From Candidatus Marsarchaeota G2 archaeon ECH_B_1 (GTDB lineage Archaea > Thermoproteota > Thermoprotei_A > Marsarchaeales > Marsarchaeaceae): a DNA stretch of 35,717 nucleotides. Location: the NCBI GenBank assembly GCA_003019535.1, contig NEXG01000026.1:173-35889 (forward strand). The letters are read 5' to 3'. Position numbers and translations under genes: made by a program. Shown here in pieces: positions 1 to 8,494 of the stretch; the first letter of the stretch is position 1, and each line of letters begins with the position of its first letter. The notes below the pieces were generated by a model. That model did no database searches and was not told the DNA's origin. It saw only the letters and a list, made by a program, of their open reading frames with translations.

Positions 1-88
1 CCCCCGCCGTCGTCTTCGAAGAGTACGCTCTGAACCTGTACGCTCTTACACGCATTACCGAGTATTTTCTCCGCGTGTATTTATACTT

Positions 89-703
89 TTAGAATCCCCG
101 TCTTAAAAGGCGAGGTTTTGGAAACTTTATAATCCAACCTAGTATGGGTAGTGTAAAAGCCAGCGCGAGGTCGAAGTCTGTGACTATAAGCCCAAGCCAT
201 GTTGAGCCCACTGCTATCATGCTTGAGTCAACCCAGTTCAGAAGGTTGGGTATAAGCCCTAGGGTTGTTCCAACCTCGGTGTCGTAGTGCCGGAGATGGC
301 CGAGCTCGTGGCCTGCCACTGCCATCAGCTCCTCAGGTGTGAGTATTTGAAGAAGTGGTGTGGTGAAAGCGATACCCCTTTTAAAGGCGTTTCCGAAGGC
401 AAAGGCGTTTGGAAACCTTTCATCGCTTAAGTATACCTTGGGTTTTTGGATTCCAGCCTTACGCGACAAGACATCGACCACTTGGTGTAGCCACCCATAC
501 GCTTCGTCCCCCAGTGGTATTTCGCGGCAGTTCCTGGCTATTAATATGGGCCCCACGAGCCACTGGAAAAGCCAGAACAATCCTAGGATAAACAAGAAGT
601 CGATTAGCGGTAGGCGTATGAGGGAAAGTATTAATAACACTACGAAGGCCTCGGCAAGGATAGTCAGCGAAGCTGATATAATCATACTGGCTCTAAGACC
701 CAT
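89..703 (-). CDS. M48-family (HtpX-like) membrane zinc protease, C-terminally short
   Basis: This encodes an integral membrane metalloprotease of the HtpX/Ste24 type, a family that degrades misfolded membrane proteins. Two hydrophobic segments lie near residues 10-32 and 36-58. They are followed by the family block NAFAFG and the zinc motif HELGH at about residues 132-136, then another hydrophobic stretch. M48 enzymes need a third zinc ligand, a Glu in an EADR-like motif about 70-85 residues after HELGH. This protein stops about 70 residues after it with PRLLRRGF and no such motif, and the next 80 bases show none in any frame. It is probably truncated and inactive, or broken by a sequence error. 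I chose the ATG at 703, 10 nt after a GAGGTG Shine-Dalgarno; a TTG at 709 is also possible. It is transcribed away from its neighbours. Confidence 0.8.
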   Translation of the reverse strand: MGLRASMIISASLTILAEAFVVLLILSLIRLPLIDFLFILGLFWLFQWLVGPILIARNCREIPLGDEAYGWLHQVVDVLSRKAGIQKPKVYLSDERFPNAFAFGNAFKRGIAFTTPLLQILTPEELMAVAGHELGHLRHYDTEVGTTLGLIPNLLNWVDSSMIAVGSTWLGLIVTDFDLALAFTLPILGWIIKFPKPRLLRRGF

Positions 704-862
704 AACCAAGGTTCACCTCTTCCCCACTATGGGTCGTTGAGGGCGGATACTAAATTCCTATGAATGTTCTATTTGAATGCTATTAGATGTTTATGAGCCG
801 CTTGCTCTTATTTTTGGTTATTGGAAGCCACAATTCGATATATTGTATGAAGTTTCTGAGCA

Positions 863-1411
863 CTATTTGCTGTGTGTTTTTTGTTCGAGTTCACGGATCT
901 TTTGTGTAACCCATTCGTGGTGTCTGTCTAGCATGAGGAGGTGTTGTTTTAACAAGAAGATTTTCTCCTCCTTGGTTATTTGTTGAGATGCGAGCACCCT
1001 CTCCCAAGCCTTTGGCTGCATTTCTATTGCTTCGTTGAGCATTCTGGCTAGTGATGGTGGCTCTACAAGTGTCATCATTACCCCCCTGATCATGTGCCAT
1101 CTTTGCACCGAGAACTCGTCGTAAGCCTTCTTCGCTTGTTTCAATGCCTTAATACCAGTGGGTGTTATAGTGTATATCCTCTTTCCCCTTAATCCGCGGC
1201 CCGTGACCTTTAGTAGACCCTTCTTTTCCAAACTTTTCAGTACTGGATATATTGAGCCCGAACCGGGCCGCCAGGCTCCCTCTGTGAGTGTGTTGAGCTC
1301 CCTCATTATATCGTACCCTGAGAGTGCACCCTTCGAGAGAGTGTTTAATATGTAAAGGGGTAGTAAACCCATTCGTCCACTGAAGCTGATTGTCGGCTGC
1401 TGTTTTTTCAA
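863..1411 (-). CDS. PadR-family transcriptional regulator
   Basis: This is a DNA-binding repressor of the PadR type. The N-terminal winged helix spans about residues 15-95. It contains the family signature LSGYDIMRELN, then GSGSIYPVLKSLEKKGLL (recognition helix) and YTITPTGIKALKQ (wing). The C-terminal half is helical and Glu/Lys-rich, as in the PadR dimerisation domain. The assigned start is TTG; the Met at residue 14, just before the helix-turn-helix, is an alternative. PadR proteins usually control adjacent efflux genes. The gene is divergent from a FAS1 plus MMPL-transporter operon across about 130 nt, so that operon and the gene itself are the likely targets (inference). Confidence 0.9.
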   Translation of the reverse strand: MKKQQPTISFSGRMGLLPLYILNTLSKGALSGYDIMRELNTLTEGAWRPGSGSIYPVLKSLEKKGLLKVTGRGLRGKRIYTITPTGIKALKQAKKAYDEFSVQRWHMIRGVMMTLVEPPSLARMLNEAIEMQPKAWERVLASQQITKEEKIFLLKQHLLMLDRHHEWVTQKIRELEQKTHSK

Positions 1412-1510
1412 GTATATCGACTATTTTTCACATACGGATAATATAAGCCGTTCTAATGTTTGGGTTTTACCTCATAGCAGTGAATATATCGAAATATACA
1501 TGTTTAATTA

Positions 1511-1520
1511 CACTTAAAAA
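1511..1520 (+). promoter_or_regulatory. Archaeal TATA-like box for the FAS1-MMPL operon
   Basis: The sequence CACTTAAAAA lies about 24 nt before a TTG (1540) and 33 nt before the ATG (1549) of the FAS1 gene. This is the distance expected for a TATA box serving a leaderless or nearly leaderless transcript. Confidence 0.5.
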
Positions 1521-1548
1521 CCCCTAAAGTGTACAATAGTTGACCTAT

Positions 1549-1986
1549 ATGAAAGATATAGTAGAAACCGCAATGGAAGCGGGAAGTTTTAAGACATTGG
1601 TCTCGGCCGTTCAGGCGGCAGGCCTAGTTGATGCGCTGAAGTCACCCGGACCATTCACAGTGTTTGCACCCAACGATGAAGCGTTCTCAAAGCTGCCAGC
1701 GGGTACCGTTGAAGGACTACTCAAAGATCTACCAAAGCTCAAGTCAGTATTAACGTATCACGTGATCAGCGGTAAGGTAATGTCGGCACAAGCCATACAG
1801 CTAGCCACCACACAGAAGCCAGCTAGAGTACCCACCCTTCAGGGATCACCGGTAGAGCTCAAGCTTGAAGGTCTCTTCACAAAGGTTCTTTACGTGAATA
1901 ACGCAAAAGTGATAGCTACAGACATAGAGGCCACAAACGGTGTAATACACGTAATAGACTCAGTTATCCTGCCCCCCAACATGTAG
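1549..1986 (+). CDS. FAS1 (fasciclin) domain protein
   Basis: This is a single-domain FAS1 protein of about 145 residues, the normal size of one domain. The H1 motif [11 protein letters not shown] (about residues 37-47), the central YHVISG block and the H2 motif [13 protein letters not shown] near the C-terminus are all clear. FAS1 domains mediate adhesion or bind ligands and are normally secreted. Here no signal peptide or membrane anchor is visible, so the protein may be cytoplasmic or exported unconventionally. I chose the ATG at 1549; a TTG at 1540 would add three residues. The transporter gene starts 18 nt downstream, so the two are probably one operon, and FAS1 may serve that transporter (inference). 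Confidence 0.9.
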   Translation: MKDIVETAMEAGSFKTLVSAVQAAGLVDALKSPGPFTVFAPNDEAFSKLPAGTVEGLLKDLPKLKSVLTYHVISGKVMSAQAIQLATTQKPARVPTLQGSPVELKLEGLFTKVLYVNNAKVIATDIEATNGVIHVIDSVILPPNM

Positions 1987-2004
1987 TGTGGAGTTAGGCG
2001 TAGA

Positions 2005-4650
2005 ATGGATGTGGGTAGACGAAAATGGCTAGTAATAGCCCTATGGATAGTTATAATAGTAGCCTCAATGCCTGCTATTCTTCACTACTCAAACTATATT
2101 AGCTACTCCACATCCAGCTCCGCCCTCTCACATTCAGAGTCAGCTAGGGCTCAGGCACTGCTGGGCTCAACCCACCCACAAAACGAATCACTGGTTTTGG
2201 TGATAACAAGACCGCAGGATGTAAACGAATCGTGGGTTGCCAACAATACCTTACAATTCCAAGCGGCACTAAGAGACCAGGGTATACAAAACCTAACTAT
2301 AAGTGTGAGCGCCTTCTCAGAGTATGCAGACTTTATTGACAGCCTCCTAGCTAATAAGACTCAACTCCTCAGGCAGTCATATAACAATTTTAGCAACGCT
2401 TCAACAGCAATCTATTCTTTTCCATCCGAATTCCTTTATGAGTGGGCTAAGAGTGGTTATAAATCTGTGAGCCAAGCCCTAAGCCTAGCAAACTATACTG
2501 CTACGCCGTATGAATACGCGTTTGCCCGAGCGCTCAATGCATCGCTAACCACAGATGCAGGGGCACCACCCGCTCTAATAGTTCAAAACTCAATCAAAAT
2601 AGCTGTTTACACGCTTGGATTGAATAATCCCTACTATTATGCAGCCCTAAAATACCTCAACGTGACCAATTACAACAACACGCTTAAAGGGTTCTCGGTT
2701 TTCATCAATAGAACATTTTTCCCCGTGAACCAAAAGCTTATCCTAGCCACGCTGAGACCCGGTGACCCCGGGTTCAACTATGTTACCCACTACGGCCTCC
2801 TAGGGGCGCCATCCTTCATCACAGGTGGACTGGTAAACGCGAACCACACAGTATACTTGGTGCAGATATACTTCGGTGTCCCAAGTGGTTATGTTGGAAA
2901 GGGTGATACAACACCATCCCAACTTGCAACCCCAAGCATCAGAGACTTAGCTCAGAAATACTTTGGTGGTAAGGCTCAACTAACGGGGGATGGAGCCATA
3001 GCTTACGACACTCAGAGGGCGACGGCTGGAGCTGGGGCGGTTTTCGCGTTCACATTCATATTCTTAGCAATAGCTGTAGCAATAACACTAAGATCATACA
3101 TAGCACCCCTAATAGCGTTACTCGTAGTTTCAGTTTCAACACTTCTAGGCTACGTTAGCATATACATAACTGGAATACTTATCCTGCACGTCAACTTCAT
3201 AGTTACATATACACTAACGGCTGTGCTTCTCGGCGTCTCAACAGACTATCTGGTATTCCTACTCCACCGCTACAGGGAGGAGCTTAGAAGGGGTATTGAT
3301 GCATCTGAAGCGCTCACAAAGGCTACGACGATGAGTGGAAGGGCAATATTGATAAGTGGCCTAACTGTAGCCGCAAGCTTGGGCACATTCGGCTTCATCT
3401 CAGACCTCAGAAGTTGGGGACCAGTGCTCTTCCTAGGCGTGATGCTCACCGTTACAGCAGAGCTCACACTTCTTCCAGCAATAACCGCGGTAATAGGCCC
3501 ACGCATATTCACTAAGAACACAATCAGAAGGTCGGCTGACAATTACCGTGGGTCAAAGTTCTACGCTGCTGCAAGACTGAGTGTTGCAAAAAGGGCAATA
3601 ATAGTTGGGGTCATACTTGCGGTTGCTTTACCGGCTTTTTATGCCTTTTTCACCCTACCAACCAGCTATAACTTCAACGAGGGGCTACCCTCTGGTCTAC
3701 AGAGTGTTAAGGCTCTCAACACCATTGAAAAATCATTTGGAGCCAATCTACTCTACCCAAACTTTGTAATAGTCAACCTAACGGGCCAAGTATACTCATC
3801 TAATGGTAGCCTCACTTCCAACGCAATTAACCAGCTATCCTCCTATTATTCCAGGATAGCTTCAACGCCTGGTGTAGTAAAGGTTTTGGGGCCAGACCCA
3901 GCGAATACGTCTTCGACGCTAACACAGCTTGCAAAAAGCTTTGTGTTCGACCATGGCCTACACGCTTACTACTTATTCTACCTTGACTACTCGCCTTATA
4001 GCCCCCAAGCAATATCGGTTATCAAATCTCTGCGCAACAACCACTCACTACTCGTAGGGGGACTTACATCCTCTGTAATAGACCAGCAAGAGTATAACGC
4101 TGTCGTATACACCGAGTTGGAAATACTCATAGTGCTTGCTATAGCCATAATAATAGGTGTATCCTTCCGCTCACTAAAATACCCCCTAATTGCTTTGAGC
4201 GGAGTGTTTATAAGCATCACATGGACCACGTCGCTACTCTATCTAATAGTTACAAGAATCTTCCACGAGCAGCTATTATACCTAATCCCCCTCATACTCT
4301 ATATAATACTCATGTCTCTTGGTAATGATTACACCGTGTTCATAATCAGCAGGGTCAGAGAATATCAGCAAAGCGAGGGATTCGTGGAGGGCATTCTAAG
4401 AGGCATGTCTGGTTCAGCCTCCATTGTCACCTCCCTAGGAATAATACTAGCCGTCTCCTTGGGCTCTCTAGCTCTTGCACCAATATCATTCTTGAGGCAA
4501 CTTGGGCTCGCATTTATAATATCACTACTACTAGATACTTTCATAATTAGAACCTTCTACTTCCCCTCTATGATAGCCCTACTGAAGGAGGGAAGCCAAT
4601 ACACTGAGCGGACACAAGGGTTTGAGAACAACACCACCCAGCAGCCCTAG
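2005..4650 (+). CDS. MMPL/RND-superfamily transporter
   Basis: This is an 881-residue membrane transporter of the MMPL (RND) type, proton-driven exporters of lipids or hydrophobic compounds. One N-terminal transmembrane segment (about 8-30) precedes a large extracytoplasmic domain rich in N-glycosylation-like NxS/T sites. A first membrane bundle (about 340-500) contains STDYLVFLLHRYREE, and a second soluble domain is followed by a second bundle (about 705-860) with GNDYTVFIISRVREY. These paired Asp-Tyr motifs are the expected proton-relay positions of the two repeats. The length is typical. The ATG follows a GGAGTTAGG ribosome-binding region. It is co-transcribed with the FAS1 gene and faces the PadR regulator; the substrate is unknown. 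Confidence 0.93.
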   Translation: MDVGRRKWLVIALWIVIIVASMPAILHYSNYISYSTSSSALSHSESARAQALLGSTHPQNESLVLVITRPQDVNESWVANNTLQFQAALRDQGIQNLTISVSAFSEYADFIDSLLANKTQLLRQSYNNFSNASTAIYSFPSEFLYEWAKSGYKSVSQALSLANYTATPYEYAFARALNASLTTDAGAPPALIVQNSIKIAVYTLGLNNPYYYAALKYLNVTNYNNTLKGFSVFINRTFFPVNQKLILATLRPGDPGFNYVTHYGLLGAPSFITGGLVNANHTVYLVQIYFGVPSGYVGKGDTTPSQLATPSIRDLAQKYFGGKAQLTGDGAIAYDTQRATAGAGAVFAFTFIFLAIAVAITLRSYIAPLIALLVVSVSTLLGYVSIYITGILILHVNFIVTYTLTAVLLGVSTDYLVFLLHRYREELRRGIDASEALTKATTMSGRAILISGLTVAASLGTFGFISDLRSWGPVLFLGVMLTVTAELTLLPAITAVIGPRIFTKNTIRRSADNYRGSKFYAAARLSVAKRAIIVGVILAVALPAFYAFFTLPTSYNFNEGLPSGLQSVKALNTIEKSFGANLLYPNFVIVNLTGQVYSSNGSLTSNAINQLSSYYSRIASTPGVVKVLGPDPANTSSTLTQLAKSFVFDHGLHAYYLFYLDYSPYSPQAISVIKSLRNNHSLLVGGLTSSVIDQQEYNAVVYTELEILIVLAIAIIIGVSFRSLKYPLIALSGVFISITWTTSLLYLIVTRIFHEQLLYLIPLILYIILMSLGNDYTVFIISRVREYQQSEGFVEGILRGMSGSASIVTSLGIILAVSLGSLALAPISFLRQLGLAFIISLLLDTFIIRTFYFPSMIALLKEGSQYTERTQGFENNTTQQP

Positions 4651-4832
4651 GAAGTGGTCTTATCTGACCAATATCTAAAATTTTGTGCAGATTTAATTAA
4701 GGATAAGAACGGGCGCCGAAGAATTGGTTGTGTGTGGAGTCTCTCGGGTTAAGGGGTTTTGGTCGAATGCTGCGCTCGGTGAGGCGTTGAGGCGGGAAGC
4801 TTCACGCTCGATGACTGGGTGGGTTATAGGAA

Positions 4833-4840
4833 TCTTTATA
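4833..4840 (+). promoter_or_regulatory. Possible TATA box for the SPFH/zinc-ribbon operon
   Basis: TCTTTATA lies 36-43 nt before the ATG at 4876. The preceding 225-nt gap after the transporter gene has no convincing coding sequence. Confidence 0.35.
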
Positions 4841-4875
4841 GGCTTTTTCGTGATTTCTGGCGTGTGCTTTGAGAC

Positions 4876-5428
4876 ATGTCCACTGAGAACCCTGATATCA
4901 AGGGTAAGGTGGAGGAGAGCCGGGATAACTTTAAGAAGCTCGAGCTTTTGATTCCTGGTCTTAGGGGTTATAGGCAGCGTGAGGATGTTCGCGTGGCGGA
5001 TGAATTGCTTCGGAACCAGATGGCGGACAGGCTTGACCGTGCTAGGGCGAGCTTGGAATCCCTGAGGAGGAAGGTTGTGGGCGCTGGGGGATTACTCGTC
5101 GCTAGGCCAGGTTGGCTCAGCGATATCCCAGTTGCAGGCGCTTAGCGGTGAGGTGAGACACGCTCAGCAGGGTTACTCCGGGTTCGTGGCGCCGATAAAA
5201 ATAGACCAATCCAAGCTTGAGGAGCTGTACAGCTATGATTACTTCTTCGTCTCCGCGGTTGTGAACCTTGAGGCTGCTGCGGGGAAGCTTGACTCAACCT
5301 ATGACCCCGCCTCCTCATCCACACTCCTCGGAGGACTATCCGAGTTGGCCAAGATGATATCCGATGCCCGCGCAAAGTGGTCCACCAGGCTTGAAGCGGT
5401 TGAGGGGATACTAGTTCAAGGTTCGTAA
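4876..5428 (+). pseudogene. Helical/coiled-coil protein gene split by a single-base frameshift
   Basis: Two overlapping frames make one protein of about 184 residues. The first (from ATG 4876) reads well through EESRDNFKKLELLIPGLRGY to SLESLRRKVVGAG. The second continues with DYSSLGQVGSAISQLQALSG and ends EAVEGILVQGS. The switch occurs at a run of five G at 5086-5090; removing one G restores a continuous frame. The product is charged and predicted mostly helical, and I recognise no family. It stops 5 nt before an SPFH protein gene, in the position that PspA-like YdjF has in Bacillus ydjFGHI, which suggests but does not prove a membrane-stress partner role. A homopolymer sequencing error is as likely as a real mutation. 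Confidence 0.7.
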
Positions 5429-5433
5429 TAAGA

Positions 5434-6531
5434 TTGTTTGGCAGAAAGCAGGATAATAACCCCATCTCATCCTCGGGGGGGAGTGTGTTCGGTTCCACGA
5501 CGATTGTTTGGGAGGATGAGTTTAAACGCGATAATGTGATGTGGAAGGTGCCACGCAACATAAGGCTCAATGATAACATAGTGGTGCGGGAGGATGAGGT
5601 AGCTGTGTTCTATAGGGATGGTAAGGTGCTCACATACTTCGACCAGCCTAACAGGTACGCTCTAACAGATATCAACGCACCCATAGTTGGCTCCCTACTG
5701 AAATTCTTGACCGGTGTGCAGCAGGAGGCGGAGGTGTACTATCTTCAAAAGAGGTATCTTGATGGGAAGTTCGGGAGCACTCAGCCGTACCAGTTTTTGG
5801 ACCCAGTGTTTGGCATCGTTAACCTCCGTGTCTACGGCGAGTACCGGTGGAGGGTGTCCTCACCCGAGTTATTTATAAACCAGTTTGTGGGCACCTTTAA
5901 CGCGGCTACCTCGGAGGAGGTTGAAGGGAGGATACGCGAGCAGCTTGTGATTCTGGTGTACACAGCGCTGGGTAAAATGAAGCAGCAGGGCCTCAAAGTA
6001 ACAGACCTAGCAGCCAACCTCACCAACATCGAGCAAATGGTGCTCGCATTAGCACCCGACAACCTAGGACAGTACGGTGTTGAGATAAATAAGATATCGG
6101 GTCTAACCATAAACCTACCAGAAGAAGTCCAGCACGCTATAGACACAAGGTCTGAGATGTCAGTTCTCGGCGTAAACTACATGCAGTACCAGGTGGGTCA
6201 AGCGGTGGTGGACGCCGCGAAGAACCCCTCGGGTGCCGCTGGCGCAACCGCTGGGCTGGGCGCGGGGCTCGGAGTGGGCTACACCATGGCGAGCCAGATG
6301 GCTCAGGGAATGGCTGCGCAGGCGCAAACACGTGTTTGCCCAAGCTGTGGTGCCAGTATACCTCAGACAAGCAAGTTCTGCCCCGAGTGTGGTGCGAAGC
6401 TAGTACAACCCCAGACCCAGCAGCCAGCCGGGTCAGCTACGCGGCCAAAGTTCTGCCCCGAGTGCGGCACACAGCTATCACCCGACGTGAAGTTCTGTCC
6501 CAACTGTGGTAAACCCGTCGGGGGAGCCTGA
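5434..6531 (+). CDS. SPFH-domain (YdjI/virion-core-like) protein with C-terminal zinc ribbons
   Basis: This 365-residue protein has an SPFH/stomatin-like domain of the YdjI type at about residues 15-270, with landmarks such as VMWKVPRNIRLNDNIVVRE and QFLDPVFGIVNLRVYGEYRW. A Gly/Ala-rich linker follows, then two zinc ribbons with CPSCG/CPECG and CPECG/CPNCG pairs at about 304-362. SPFH proteins oligomerise at membranes as scaffolds. In Bacillus, YdjI works with YdjF, YdjG and YdjH, and YdjG is a zinc-ribbon membrane protein. Here too a zinc-ribbon gene follows directly. The start is TTG, 5 nt after the preceding stop, giving the family-typical MFGRK. The upstream gene is frameshifted, so coupling may be disturbed. 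Confidence 0.88.
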   Translation: MFGRKQDNNPISSSGGSVFGSTTIVWEDEFKRDNVMWKVPRNIRLNDNIVVREDEVAVFYRDGKVLTYFDQPNRYALTDINAPIVGSLLKFLTGVQQEAEVYYLQKRYLDGKFGSTQPYQFLDPVFGIVNLRVYGEYRWRVSSPELFINQFVGTFNAATSEEVEGRIREQLVILVYTALGKMKQQGLKVTDLAANLTNIEQMVLALAPDNLGQYGVEINKISGLTINLPEEVQHAIDTRSEMSVLGVNYMQYQVGQAVVDAAKNPSGAAGATAGLGAGLGVGYTMASQMAQGMAAQAQTRVCPSCGASIPQTSKFCPECGAKLVQPQTQQPAGSATRPKFCPECGTQLSPDVKFCPNCGKPVGGA

Positions 6532-6532
6532 A

Positions 6533-7738
6533 TTGTACTGTATAAAGTGTGGCACCCAGCTCCCAGATGATGCCGCCTTCTGCTATAAGTGTGGAGCCAA
6601 GGTTGGCTTCACATCCACCCAGCCCGCTCCTTCCGCAAGTGGGGGACCGGCTCAGAGTGTATCCAGCCCCGCTCAGCCCGTCTTGGCTGGCGCCGACGTG
6701 AAAGAGCTCAAATGCCCTAGTTGTGGTGCCCCCATCACCCCGAAGTTCGGCGAGATGGTGATCACGTGTGAATACTGTGGCTCAAGCGTATCACTCTCAC
6801 CTGAGGGTTGGCGTAGCATACAGAAGCACACGATGTTTCTTCCAACATTCACAGACAAGGATAGGGTGCTCGGCTTGATCCATCAAGTGATGGATAGGGG
6901 AATAATCCACAGACACCTTCAGGAGTCCTCCACATTGGAAGAGATGAGTTTGACTATGGTTCCATACTGGCTTGTACCCGTATCCGCTAGAACCACGGTT
7001 GTGGCCGCGAACGTGGCCGCCGAGGTGGGCACCGTGGCCGCAACAGGTGTTCTCGCCGGGATACTTGGAGGTGAAATGGGGGGTAGGCGTGGAGGAATGG
7101 GTGGGGGAGGCGTGGTTGACGGCCTGCTCACTGGAGCCACGAGCCTAAGACTACGCGGCCACTTCTTCATAATGGTAACCCTTCTTATACCTCTCGCAAC
7201 AGCCGACTTCCTAAATTACGCTTTAACGGAGGATGGTAGCATATTCGGGGTTAATGCGCTAGTCAACAACACCTACTATATCTATAATGCATCACTTGTA
7301 ATCTTCGCTGTGGCCGCGGTGACTTTCTTCGCTGTGGCCAACTCGAGGCTCGGCCTAGTGTTGAAATCCATTAGGGAGAATGAGGTAGCAGCGGAATCCC
7401 TGGGTATAAACACCTCGAAGTTTAAGATGGTCGCCTTCGCTCTTTCAAACCTGTTCGCTGGTATGATTGGCGCAGTATACGTGTTCTCTAATGGTGTAGC
7501 CTCCCCCACTGACTTCGGCCTCCTCTTCTCCGCCCTACCCGTGTTCATGTGCGCGCTCGGAGGGATGGGAACAATTGTTGGGCCAATAATTGGAACCATA
7601 CTTCTCGAGGGCTCAATTGACCTTTTACGCGTAAACTATATTCAAGATGCACGTCTACTTATAGCAGCACTCCTGCTTCTACTAGTATTACTCTTCTTCC
7701 CGAAGGGTATATGGGGCTACATTAAGAGGGGTGGGTGA
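6533..7738 (+). CDS. Chimeric ORF: zinc-ribbon protein fused in frame to the C-terminal half of LivM permease
   Basis: Roughly the first 200 residues form a zinc-ribbon protein. A double ribbon (CIKCG...CYKCG) is followed by a second ribbon (CPSCG...CEYCG) and a Gly-rich segment. From about nt 7135 the protein becomes a branched-chain amino-acid permease, starting at SLRLRGHFFIMVTL and ending LLVLLFFPKGIWGYIKRGG. It carries the family loop SIRENEVAAESLGIN and GGMGTIVGPIIGT. The N-terminal half of LivM is missing, as are LivH and the binding protein. The LivG gene follows after 3 nt, as in a normal liv operon. I prefer the TTG at 6533 (MYCIKCG-like) over the GTG at 6506 inside the upstream gene. 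A deletion, or a chimeric assembly, joined two genes here. Confidence 0.85.
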   Translation: MYCIKCGTQLPDDAAFCYKCGAKVGFTSTQPAPSASGGPAQSVSSPAQPVLAGADVKELKCPSCGAPITPKFGEMVITCEYCGSSVSLSPEGWRSIQKHTMFLPTFTDKDRVLGLIHQVMDRGIIHRHLQESSTLEEMSLTMVPYWLVPVSARTTVVAANVAAEVGTVAATGVLAGILGGEMGGRRGGMGGGGVVDGLLTGATSLRLRGHFFIMVTLLIPLATADFLNYALTEDGSIFGVNALVNNTYYIYNASLVIFAVAAVTFFAVANSRLGLVLKSIRENEVAAESLGINTSKFKMVAFALSNLFAGMIGAVYVFSNGVASPTDFGLLFSALPVFMCALGGMGTIVGPIIGTILLEGSIDLLRVNYIQDARLLIAALLLLLVLLFFPKGIWGYIKRGG

Positions 7739-7741
7739 CCG

Positions 7742-8494
7742 TTGAGCCAGCTACTCATAGTTAAAGACTTAAAGAAGAGGTTCGGGGGGATATCGGCCCT
7801 CAACGGTGTGAGCTTCGAAATCAACACCGGTGAATTCGTAGGCATAATTGGACCGAATGGGGCGGGTAAAACCACTTTTTTCAACACGGTGTCTGGCTCA
7901 TTAAAACCCGATTCTGGCAAAGTAATATTTCGTGGTGTGGACATCACGGGCATGAGGCCCTCAGCCATTGTTCGCCTAGGTCTCGCCAGAACATTTCAAC
8001 TTGTTAAACCATTCCTCAACCTCAGTGTGCTCGAGAACGTTGCTTTAGCTGCCCTTTCAAGACGGAGACGAGAACACGATGGGCTCTCACCGGAGGCCGC
8101 TGCGCTTGAAGTCTTACGTATCGTTGGACTGGAAGCTCGGGCGGACAATCTCGCCTCAAAACTCACACATGGCGAGCTTAAAAGGCTGGGAGTGGCGCAG
8201 GGATTAGTCCTCGACCTGCTTCTACTGTTGTTGGATGAACCCTTCGGTTGCCTCAGCGCCGAAGAGATCTCGATTGTAAGCGAGGCGCTACGTGAACGCT
8301 CATCACTGGGGGTCTCATTCGTGATAATAGAACACAGGGTAAGAGAGCTTATGAAGCTGGTTAGTAGGGTGATCGCCCTAGACCAAGGCTCCGTAATAAA
8401 GGTTGGCACACCGGATGAAGTTGTGAACGATGAAAGAGTGCTTGAAGCGTTTCTTGGGAGGAGTTCTGGGATTGCTAGAAGCAAGGGGAATTGA
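7742..8494 (+). CDS. livG: Branched-chain amino-acid-type ABC transporter ATPase LivG
   Basis: This is the ATP-binding subunit of a HAAT-family importer. Walker A is GPNGAGKTT at residues 37-45. The signature region is divergent (LTHGELKRLG in place of LSGGQ-like or LSYGEQ). Walker B is LLLLLDEPFG, and the switch His lies in IIEHRVREL. The LivG hallmark GLARTFQLVKPF is present. At 250 residues the length is normal. The TTG start is 3 nt after the fused permease ORF. The operon lacks a solute-binding protein, and HAAT systems carry amino acids, urea, amides and aromatic compounds, so the substrate is open. The neighbouring amidohydrolase suggests a nitrogenous compound. Confidence 0.92.
   Translation: MSQLLIVKDLKKRFGGISALNGVSFEINTGEFVGIIGPNGAGKTTFFNTVSGSLKPDSGKVIFRGVDITGMRPSAIVRLGLARTFQLVKPFLNLSVLENVALAALSRRRREHDGLSPEAAALEVLRIVGLEARADNLASKLTHGELKRLGVAQGLVLDLLLLLLDEPFGCLSAEEISIVSEALRERSSLGVSFVIIEHRVRELMKLVSRVIALDQGSVIKVGTPDEVVNDERVLEAFLGRSSGIARSKGN

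Noticed and set aside
360-740. 126-codon plus-strand frame opposite the M48 protease
   Set aside because: It is antisense to a recognised gene and its translation is low-complexity with no domain.
4724-4951. 75-codon plus-strand frame with one hydrophobic segment before the helical gene
   Set aside because: It overlaps the better-supported frame at 4876 by 76 nt, its C-terminal third is Arg/Ser-rich read-through, and the region holds a likely promoter.
5142-5579. 145-codon minus-strand frame opposite the helical and SPFH genes
   Set aside because: It is rich in Arg, Ser and Pro, spans the junction of two real genes on the other strand and has no recognisable domain.
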